Origin: Rhizoclosmatium globosum
Lineage: Eukaryota > Chytridiomycota > Chytridiomycetes > Chytridiales > Chytriomycetaceae
NCBI GenBank assembly: GCA_002104985.1
Contig: MCGO01000002.1
Coordinates: 62,001 to 126,000, forward strand
Direction of reading: 5' to 3'
Length of the DNA: 64,000 bases
Numbering within the stretch: position 1 is the first letter of the stretch; each line of letters begins with the position of its first letter. The notes beneath the pieces were generated by a model, which had not been told where the DNA came from, searched no databases, and was given only the letters and a program-made list of their open reading frames with translations. The translations under genes were made by a program, and so were the position numbers. Below are positions 23,027 to 30,482 of the stretch, piece by piece.

Positions 23027-23296
23027 ATGTCTCCTTCACTACCACCTCGCGGCCCTAAAATCTCAAAACTCTCAATTCGTGGAATGCCTGTCGACGTGTA
23101 TCCAATTGCATTCATGGTCGGCTGTGCGCTTTGTTACGGAAGTTATGTGGGATACAACTTGATCATGAATGGAGAAGGACTTCGAATTGGATCCAGAGTG
23201 TATAATCCTGATAATTGGCAGGAACGTTTGAAGGGTTCGGAAGCCACACCAAGACCGAGAGCTCAAAATGTTTATTACACACACATTCAGGATTGA
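23027..23296 (+). CDS. Small B12D/MLRQ-like mitochondrial protein 3
   Basis: An intronless 89-aa member with a longer basic N-terminus (MSPSLPPRGPKISKLSIRGM) before the family core PVDVYPIAFMVGCALCYGSY. It resembles gene 4 in having RIGSRVYNP followed by (D/E)-(N/E)-W and a tail ending NVYYTHIQD. The extended basic start could be a mitochondrial targeting signal. The membrane helix contains two Cys, unlike the other copies. It has an AT box 70 bp upstream but no TGACTCA, so it may be regulated differently. Confidence 0.73.
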   Translation: MSPSLPPRGPKISKLSIRGMPVDVYPIAFMVGCALCYGSYVGYNLIMNGEGLRIGSRVYNPDNWQERLKGSEATPRPRAQNVYYTHIQD

Positions 23297-23516
23297 ACGC
23301 AGTTATTCTTCATTATGCTATTTTATCTCATATTCTCATAAAACCCGATTTTGCGACTTTGTTTTACGTAATCAACCATTGTGAAACGTTTGATGTTTGA
23401 AGTCACAAAACATCTCACACTGACTCAGAGAACAGAACGCCACAGAATTTCCTTGTTTCCTTGTTCTATAAAGGGAGAGGAGGAGTCTAGCCTCAATCCA
23501 AAAAACTCTTTCTGAA

Positions 23517-23777
23517 ATGGCTCCTTCTGTCAAACGTGTTTCCACTAGACCTTCTCTCAAGACTGTGCCTGCTGAAGTCTATCCCATCATCTTCATGATA
23601 TCCACTGCTCTTATGTTTGGAGGATACGTCTCCAGAAAGATTCTTTCGACTGATAAAGACCTTCGTATTGGTTCACGAGTATACAACCCAGAGGAATGGA
23701 AAGAACGTTTGCAACAACAAAAAGCGATTCCAGCTCACGCCCAAAACCTCTTTTACAAACACGTTACCGATGTTTAA
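23517..23777 (+). CDS. Small B12D/MLRQ-like mitochondrial protein 4
   Basis: An intronless 86-aa last member of the array. A basic, Ser/Thr-rich N-terminus (MAPSVKRVSTRPSLKTV) precedes the core PAEVYPIIFMISTALMFGGY. It continues with LRIGSRVYNPEEWKERL and the tail NLFYKHVTDV. It pairs with gene 3 by sequence and by N-terminal extension. TATAAAG lies 50 bp and TGACTCA about 96 bp upstream of the start. The basic leader fits import into mitochondria. Function within the family is not established from sequence alone. Confidence 0.75.
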   Translation: MAPSVKRVSTRPSLKTVPAEVYPIIFMISTALMFGGYVSRKILSTDKDLRIGSRVYNPEEWKERLQQQKAIPAHAQNLFYKHVTDV

Positions 23778-23925
23778 TTTATCGAAATTTATGAATATTA
23801 ACGTTTATGCAGTAATAAATTAACTTCTCTCCAATTTGATATTTACTGCTAATTATTGCCTATTCCAACTAATACATATATGTCAAGTTCGGATGAGATC
23901 TACCTTTACACAAAACAAAGGTTGA

Positions 23926-24117
23926 CATCTAATTGGGTTGGCGTTCAAAGGTCCTGCTGTGTTTTCCGAACCGCTCAACTATCAACTATCAGATGGATCT
24001 ATTCTGGGTGTTGGAAGTGATAACGCAATATATCAAAAGTCTACTCTAGATCCAGGTTCACCATGGACTTTTGTTCCTAATTCAAAATTAGTTTTGTCAA
24101 TTAGAACAGCGTATTAG
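23926..24117 (+). pseudogene. Possible fragment of a beta-propeller (tectonin-like) protein
   Basis: An open stretch of 63 codons without its own ATG. Its middle reads DGSILGVGSDNAIYQKSTLD, then SPWTFVPNS, a pattern seen in tachylectin/tectonin-type propeller repeats (Gly-Val-Gly-x-Asp-Asn-x-Ile/Leu-Tyr). An ATG at 23892 could be joined by a very short intron to make a small protein of about 70 residues, but the intron would be under 40 bp. It is more likely a leftover of one propeller blade. It lies between the B12D array and the quinone reductase gene. Confidence 0.35.
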
Positions 24118-24238
24118 GAAATGATTTTGGTTAAGTCTCGTTTCTTTCTTTTGCGTGTTATTCTGATATAAAAGAAGGAAGGAATCTTTGTGTTATTCTT
24201 TCGTACAACAAAGCGAAAACAAAAGAGGAACGTTCGAT

Positions 24239-25161
24239 CTACGCAAGTCTCTTGAGGGTCTTTGCGAAGGCGATTCCTTGCTCCTTCGCAATCTGCTTCT
24301 CACGCTCAGTGACGGCGCGAGAGCCGTTCGAGTCAGCAATGGCAGAAGCACCCCATGGAGTACCACCTATTGTAAAACCGAATGAGTAAGTATTTAAAGA
24401 GAGAGATGTATGAGGGATTAAGGAAGTTACCAGTGACTTCGTCGACTCCGCTAATACCCTTTGGACCAAATCCAAGTGGCACGAAGATGATTCCGTGGTG
24501 AACATAGTTTGGTAAGAAGCTGAAGATGTTTGTTTCTTGACCTGAGTTTTTTCAATTGTCAGTTCGTGTTTCGGATTGTAATTAATTACCAACCTCCGTG
24601 TTGAGTCGCCGTGGAAGTGAAGGCGCCACCAAACTTTCCGGCGAGGGCACCCGTGGCCCAGAGTCCTCCAGTAGAGTCCCAGAAGGCCTTGACCTGGGCT
24701 GGGGCACCTCCGAAGCGACCACTGGATTTGGAATGGACGCGTAAGAACACGGACTAAAGAGAGACAAACGCGTAAATAAACTCACCCAAAACCAAAGAGG
24801 AATCCATCCGCCTTGGTAAGGTCGTCTGGCTGTTGTTTGTTTGTTTGTTTGTTAGAACCCGAGTTAAACAAGCGGGATAAACGACAAAGCATCAAAACAC
24901 GAACCGTAATCACAGGAATGTTGTCGAAGGTGGCCGCGTGCATCTTGGCAAGGACCTCGGCGGGAAGCGTCTCTGGAACGCGGAACAACTTGGCCACGGC
25001 ACCTTCGGACTCGAGACCTGCCACGATGGCTTCTCCGAGCGTCTTTGTGTGGCCGTAGAACCTGTGGTTTAATGGGCACTGGTGTTAGACATCGAGGAGG
25101 ATATAGCCATCTCAAGCACGTACGAGTGGATAACAACGTGGACAATTGGTTTGGCAGGCAT
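24239..25161 (-). CDS. NAD(P)H:quinone oxidoreductase, WrbA type
   Basis: Six exons (25161-25124, 25061-24905, 24829-24786, 24721-24594, 24541-24431, 24366-24239) give 201 aa, the standard WrbA length. The flavodoxin-like fold is clear: an N-terminal strand, the FMN phosphate loop [26 protein letters not shown], and [12 protein letters not shown] in the position of the family's [30 protein letters not shown] and [17 protein letters not shown] follow. The enzyme reduces quinones by two electrons with FMN and protects against oxidative stress. Related fungal proteins sit at eisosomes or in the cytosol. The second intron contains a GTTT tetranucleotide run. The neighbour is a MAPEG transferase, also a detoxification gene. 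Confidence 0.92.
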
Positions 25162-25286
25162 CTGTTTTTTGCTTTGTTTTTTGGGAATAGAAAATGGCGC
25201 GACTTTCACGTATCTCATGGAATATTGGAATATTGGAACAATTTAAACCTTTCTGATTTTTATTCATTATTAGTTCGGTATACGAT

Positions 25287-25869
25287 TTAAGCAGAGACGC
25301 CGCTTCCAAGAACAAGACCCGCAACTCCATTCAAACACAGCCCAAGCACACTGACAATTCCCGCAGCCCACGTTGCAGCTCGATGTGGCTGCAGCGCCTT
25401 TGCGTAGGCAATCGTATGACCCACGCGAGCAGCTGCGAACAACGACACGAGCAATGCGTGAAGAAGCGGCGACCAGGCAGTTGGAAGCGACGTCCATGCA
25501 ATAATGAGTCCAAGCGGAATGTTCTCCAGGTCATTCGATACGATTCTCTGCCAACGCACATCCGCCATTCGTGCCTTGAGCTCCTTTTCGCTGGCCTCGG
25601 CACCTTCGGCTGACACTCCAAAAGTCTGCTTGACTGTAGTAGCCTGGAAAACATATTTAGTACCTGAGATTAAAGTTATATCGCCTCTTTTGGTTGCAAC
25701 TAACCTTCAGCGACTTGACAAGATCTGGAAAGGCATTAGCATCCTCAGGGGGGCGACTCCCAGCGCGGAACCTGGCCCCACCTTGCTTCATCAGAGTAGC
25801 ATAGAACTTGATGAGCAGGACAAGTGTTGAAAGCGAAGTGGCAGTGTGTGCAACAGGGCTAACAGTCAT
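25287..25869 (-). CDS. MAPEG family membrane protein (microsomal GST-like)
   Basis: Two exons (25869-25705 and 25643-25287) encode 173 aa. Four hydrophobic helices are visible: near residues 8-28, 85-105, 110-130 and 145-168. The family signature is present as RIVSNDLENIPLGLIIAW in the second helix region and RVGHTIAYA in the third. This pattern is closest to MGST1. These trimeric membrane enzymes conjugate glutathione or reduce lipid peroxides in ER or outer mitochondrial membranes. It lies 125 bp from the quinone reductase on the same strand, suggesting a redox/detoxification neighbourhood. Substrate unknown. Confidence 0.88.
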
Positions 25870-26096
25870 TTTTGCTAATTCAAATCCAAATCACACCGAG
25901 TTTGTCAGCAGTATTCATATATCACATGAGAGACAATTGAATACTTTATTCATAGCTTCTCATAACTAAACCTCGCGAATCTTCTCCATTTCCCTCCCAG
26001 TGGTTGGTTCTCTAACACAAAGATTAACAGCAGATTAACGAAACCATTAAGATTTTCAATTTATTTACGGATCTTTTTAGTAGTCTACATATTTGT

Positions 26097-28018
26097 TCAC
26101 CTCTCCAGTGATCCTTCTCCCATTGTCTCCTTCATCACTTCTTCAAACCGATCCTTGAGTCCTTTCAGAACACTATTGTATTCATTTTCCGTCCCCCCTT
26201 CTCTTTCCACGCATTCAACGGATGAAACAACGACATGGGAACTCCAGGCAACCCCGCCGACGGAATCTTCAAGTCAAAGTATGGAAGAACGTCAAACTTT
26301 GTTTCTATCGATTTAGCGAGCTCTCCGGAATGGATCTAGAAGGGCGGAGTTAAAGCTACGCCGTCCAAAACAAATTACTCTATTACTGCATCCACGATTG
26401 CTCTCGAGTATTGCAATGGAATCCGTGATCCACCGTTTCCAGGTGCTCCACCGCACCAACCCGTATTCAACAACCAAACTTTGACATCTCCATGCCGCTT
26501 CAACTTCTCCGCGAGCATATTAGCATACAGCCGTGGTGGGTGTACGAGAAAAGGTGCTCCAAAACAAGCACTAAACGTGGCAGTCGGTTCCATGACGCCT
26601 TGCTCCGTTCCAGCAACTTTCGAGGTGTATCCAGAGAGGAAGTGATACATTGTTTGTTCCACCGTGAGAGCTGAGACAGGAGGTAAGACGCCATATGCGT
26701 CGCAGGTGAGGAATATAATGTTTTTGGGGTGACCTCCTCGGGATGGGATTTTCGCGTTTGGGATATAGGTAATTGGATAGCAAACTCTAAGACAAGACAA
26801 AGTGAGTTCATGAGGAAATAAGCTTCTGATTGCTCCTATACCGTGTGTTCTCTGTGATGGATCGACTTTTGAAATCAACTTCGTGTGTGATTGGATCCAG
26901 GACAACGTTTTCAAGAACCGTTCCGAACCGAATTGCGTTGTATATTTCTGGTTCCTTTTCTTTAGACAAGTCTACAGCCTTCGCGTAACAGCCTCCTTCA
27001 ATGTTGAAGACTCCATCATCAGACCAACAATGTTCATCGTCACCAATAAGATTTCGGTTGGGATCTGCAGAGAGCGTGGTTTTTCCGGTTCCCGAAAGAC
27101 CAAAGAAGAGTGACACGTCCTTGTCGACTTTGCCTTCATTTGCGGATGAGTGCAAGGATAGGATTCCTTTCAATGGCATCAGGTAATGCATTATCGTAAA
27201 AATCCCCTTCTTCATTTCTCCAGCACTATATTCAAACGTTATTGATTGTGAAGAGCAACTATGGAGAGACTCACTATTCTGTCCCAAGAATTACAACTTC
27301 CTTCGTCTCAAAAGAAAGCGCTACAAGCGTCTTTGACGTAACTCCTTCGATTGACATATCTGCTTCACACTGTCCGGCGTTATAAATTGTGAAATCAGGA
27401 TCTCCAAATGATTCTAATTCTTCGGTTGTCGGCGGAATCAGCATATTCTGCATGAACAAAGCATGATAACTTCTAGAGCATACTACGCGAAACTTGAGTC
27501 TATGAGCAGGATCCGCACCGGCAAAACCATCGACGGTGTCTGTTTGGGGTGATTGATCGGGATGAATGCGGGTGGCGCTGCACCAACCCGAGTGGGGCCC
27601 ACTCACACAGCTTCTCGCGCGTCTCCAGAAATTCGAACGCTGCTTTCCGTGCCAGACCGAATGCATGCTGGCCCAGTTTCCTGTTCACGTTTCCCCACCA
27701 GACGCGGTTTAGCGACGGCTCTGCTTCCACGATTCGTTTGTCGGTTGGACTGATTTGAATCAACGAACGCACAAGTTACTTCTTTGTTCTTAAAAGACGG
27801 ATGGATAGATCGGCGGTTCACCTGCGGCCCGTCTTTGCACCCGAATGCACAACAAGCGCCCCGGCCGAGGACAGCGTCGTCTTGGCCTCGTGTTGGAGCG
27901 CGTCGACGTAGCAGGACGCGGCCGGTGCGTTTCGCTTGGTTGTCGCTGGGAATGCGAACGTGGCGAGACGGCGGCGGTGGTGGTGGTGGTGGTGGTGGTG
28001 GCGTGGCAGTCGGAACAT
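26097..28018 (-). CDS. PCK1: ATP-dependent phosphoenolpyruvate carboxykinase, 3' frameshift
   Basis: Six exons: 28018-27822, 27749-27607, 27539-27275, 27225-26842, 26786-26387 and 26335-26097. Motifs are typical: [17 protein letters not shown] across the first intron, [19 protein letters not shown], the kinase-1a P-loop [15 protein letters not shown], kinase-2 GDDEHCWSD and INLLNTGW-type [11 protein letters not shown]. The enzyme converts oxaloacetate to PEP for gluconeogenesis. The N-terminus has eight consecutive His. In the last exon the frame shifts by one base at a run of six C (plus strand 26193-26198). As read, the protein ends at a TGA at 26167-26165. One more base would continue the conserved C-terminal helix to 26097. 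This is either a homopolymer error or a recent lesion. A 47-bp intron could also bypass it but would remove a conserved Trp segment. Confidence 0.88.
27977..28002 (+). repeat. GGT trinucleotide repeat (His tract of PEPCK)
   Basis: About eight uninterrupted GGT units on the plus strand. They encode the poly-His tract of PEPCK on the minus strand, while the plus reading gives a meaningless poly-Trp. Trinucleotide runs like this vary in length between strains. Confidence 0.85.
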
Positions 28019-28070
28019 GGCTCGGATTTACAACGAAAGGAAAAGAGTGCATCAAAGTGCCGAACGAACA

Positions 28071-29207
28071 ATGGATTCCTCCAAAACAATGGAAAAATAC
28101 TCTGGGACAATGGCCGAGCTTATTGACATGCAAGCTGGAACACCAGCCTCTCTCAACTTACACCCCTTGGCATCCAAACTCAATCATTTTGGAGCTGGTT
28201 TTGCCTCCATTGGAATCGCAGTTTTGCTTGTGCACATCTACCGGTTCGAACAGAAATTCAACCCTATTAATGCGATTCTTTTCCTCTTGGGTATAACCGC
28301 ATTTGGAATCTGCGAAACAAAAGCTTGGCTTGCATCACATTGTCAATACTCCCATGATGCTCCTGTTGTTTTTACAATAGACCATATCTTGTTGGCTGTG
28401 ATGGAAATCAGCTACATTCAATTCACTTACACGCGCTCAAAAGGAATCATTCAGTCCACTTTCTCCTCGAAAGTGACGAATTGGTTCGAACTACTGGCAA
28501 ATCGCATAGGTCCGGTTTTATTTATTCTGCAATTGATTCCTAGCATAGCCCTAGCTGTGCTTAAACAAAAGGAGTCCCTCCTTCTTGCTTCTCAAATAAC
28601 AGCGTTAGTTTGCGCGCTTATCTTACTTTTCTTTGATTTAACGCTGGGATGTCTCTTTTTCAAGTTCCTACTGAGAAACAAAGTGGAAGGGCAAGACCAA
28701 CCAGCCGATTTTCAAGTCATTGCCAGATTTGGAATCTTTTCCAGTTCTCTTGTTGTCCTTAATATTATTATTTGTGCCGCGTACATCATAATCGGACAAG
28801 ACAATGCTATCGTCCCTCTCTTGATCAGTGTTTCAAGCCTCCTAAATGTAACTACGTTCGGGGTTTTGCTGGGCATGAAGTTACATTTATTTTTTCTTCG
28901 AAAGCAAGAAGCTGCACCTCTTTCAAAAGAAGGCTGCAAAGTATCGATGGAATCTTTGAAGGAAATCCAAAAATCCATCAAAACGTCACATACTTCACTG
29001 AACGAGCATTTTCAGTCATCTCAATTACTACCTCAAATGTCACCCATTATGCCAGCTTCTAGAGATAGCTCTGCGTCGTCTTTGAGAGAAGTTGCTGCTT
29101 GTTCTTCTCCTAATTTGGCAGTAGCCACAGTGGAGCTGGCACGACCACGATCACAGCATGACCGTTTAAACCTCAAATCATTTGAGAGACCCAAAACCAT
29201 GGGATAG
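28071..29207 (+). CDS. Seven-transmembrane receptor-like protein
   Basis: An intronless ORF; the ATG at 28071 gives 378 aa. Earlier in-frame ATGs overlap the PEPCK start and add the poly-Trp shadow, so they were rejected. Seven hydrophobic segments are visible at about residues 37-56, 64-84, 97-118, 145-165, 174-205, 222-245 and 255-282. The order is an extracellular-type N-terminus, a compact bundle, and a 100-residue Ser-rich cytoplasmic tail beginning KQEAAPLSKEG. Loops are short and no known GPCR motif (DRY, NPxxY) is visible, so the class is unknown. It may belong to a zoosporic-fungus receptor family. It is divergent from PEPCK with start codons about 50 bp apart, so the two share a very small promoter. 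Confidence 0.72.
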   Translation: MDSSKTMEKYSGTMAELIDMQAGTPASLNLHPLASKLNHFGAGFASIGIAVLLVHIYRFEQKFNPINAILFLLGITAFGICETKAWLASHCQYSHDAPVVFTIDHILLAVMEISYIQFTYTRSKGIIQSTFSSKVTNWFELLANRIGPVLFILQLIPSIALAVLKQKESLLLASQITALVCALILLFFDLTLGCLFFKFLLRNKVEGQDQPADFQVIARFGIFSSSLVVLNIIICAAYIIIGQDNAIVPLLISVSSLLNVTTFGVLLGMKLHLFFLRKQEAAPLSKEGCKVSMESLKEIQKSIKTSHTSLNEHFQSSQLLPQMSPIMPASRDSSASSLREVAACSSPNLAVATVELARPRSQHDRLNLKSFERPKTMG

Positions 29208-29250
29208 ATTGAGAAGGAGAAATAAATTCGGAGCTCTACATTGCTTTAAT

Positions 29251-30417
29251 TCAAGTCAACCATAAATCAGGAATTTGAAAAGGATATGAAAGATTTAGAT
29301 TGTCACGCAAATCACATCCCCTCAAGTTCATTTGACCCCACTCCGAAGGCACTGGGCCTTCTAATTGATTGTCAGCCAATAAAACGGATGTTAGCGACGC
29401 AAGATGTCCCAATTCCGGTGGAATTCGTCCAATCAAATGACAGCCGCATAGATGAAGTTTTTTTAGTCGAGAAAGGGTGCCAAGTTCAGGTGGGATGTGA
29501 TTGGGCATCGCCGGATTTTCATTTAGGGATAAAGACAAGGTTTCCAGCCTTTTCAAGTTACCGAATTCGACTGGTATAGGGCCCATTATATTGGTTGTAT
29601 TTGCACGAAAGGTCACAAGAGACGTCAAACAACCCATCGTTGAGGGAAGCATTCCGCCAAGCTCTTCGTTCTCGCACAGAACAAGTAATCTTAAGTTCAC
29701 GAGATTACCGATTGATGATGGAATTTCCCCCGTTAGTGAGTTGGCATACAAATCAAGGTTTTGAAGGTTTGAAAGCAACCCAATTTCTTCTGGAATAGAA
29801 CCCACTAAATTACATTGAGGCAACTCCAGCACCACGAGTTTGTTGAGATTTGAGAGCCAGATTCGTGGAAGAGCACAACCCAGTGGATAATTCCATGAAA
29901 TTTCAACAACATGAGACATAAACCTTCGAACGTATTCTGATTGATATAATGCAGGTGCATTGAAGAACAGCACATCCCAGTCATTTACTGATGTTTCGTC
30001 GATATAAGACTTATCCGAGTCCATATATATCCGCTGAGCAGAACGTTTCAAATTCTGAACAATGAATCCAGAGGAACTCAGCAGCGAGTTGAACGATTTT
30101 GATATAGCCCGAAACCTCCAGGCTTCTTGTGGATGGATCCAACTCATTATGTAGCCAACGACTTCTGTTGGAAGACTCGTGATGCGAGTATAGTGTTTCT
30201 TTGAAGGGTTGCGAAGCTTATCAATCTCTTTGAGGACGTGGTAGTGGTTTTGTTGCATGGTTGCTTGGATGGATTTGGTGGATGCTTCGTGGTTACTTTT
30301 GAGGATGACAAGGGATTGTTTGACGGATGCAAGCTCTGAGAGTGTAGCTTGTAAGAGGTTGTATAAATCAGCGTTGGATGGCTCTGTGGCGGAAGGAGCT
30401 GCGTGTCGAGTGTTCAT
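29251..30417 (-). CDS. F-box protein with plant-type leucine-rich repeats
   Basis: An intronless 388-aa ORF. Residues about 15-70 form a coiled coil. Residues about 78-125 look like an F-box (ITSLPTEVVGYIMSWIHPQE, then WRFRAISKSFNSLL). Six to seven leucine-rich repeats follow at about 205-370, with the plant-specific spacing L-x-x-L-x-x-L-x-L-x-x-N-x-L-x-G-x-I-P (for example LQNLDLYANSLTGEIPSSIG). F-box proteins select substrates for SCF ubiquitin ligases and the LRRs would be the recognition surface. That role is inferred. The Gly-x-Ile-Pro repeat type, common in plant receptor kinases, is less usual in fungi. It is convergent with the 7TM gene, 43 bp apart. Confidence 0.78.
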   Translation of the reverse strand: MNTRHAAPSATEPSNADLYNLLQATLSELASVKQSLVILKSNHEASTKSIQATMQQNHYHVLKEIDKLRNPSKKHYTRITSLPTEVVGYIMSWIHPQEAWRFRAISKSFNSLLSSSGFIVQNLKRSAQRIYMDSDKSYIDETSVNDWDVLFFNAPALYQSEYVRRFMSHVVEISWNYPLGCALPRIWLSNLNKLVVLELPQCNLVGSIPEEIGLLSNLQNLDLYANSLTGEIPSSIGNLVNLRLLVLCENEELGGMLPSTMGCLTSLVTFRANTTNIMGPIPVEFGNLKRLETLSLSLNENPAMPNHIPPELGTLSRLKKLHLCGCHLIGRIPPELGHLASLTSVLLADNQLEGPVPSEWGQMNLRGCDLRDNLNLSYPFQIPDLWLT

Positions 30418-30482
30418 CTCCTATTGCTTTTTCGCTTGCACAAAAGTTACACAATTGACACCACTTTATTAAATATACAGAA

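Larger units (their letters stand above)
21365..23427. promoter_or_regulatory. Cluster of six TGACTCA (AP-1/Gcn4-type) sites
   Basis: The heptamer TGACTCA or its complement occurs at 21365-21371, 21375-21381, 21436-21442, 22160-22166, 22245-22251 and 23421-23427. All lie in the upstream regions of the first, second and fourth B12D-like genes; none was found before the third. About 0.25 chance matches would be expected in 2 kb with equal base use. The motif is the classical target of bZIP factors of the AP-1/Gcn4/Yap group, so shared stress or nutrient control of the array is inferred. Confidence 0.65.

Noticed and set aside
27936..28070. N-terminal extension of the 7TM protein with eight Trp in a row
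   Set aside because: It is the antisense reading of the PEPCK poly-His codons; PEPCK homology on the other strand is unambiguous.
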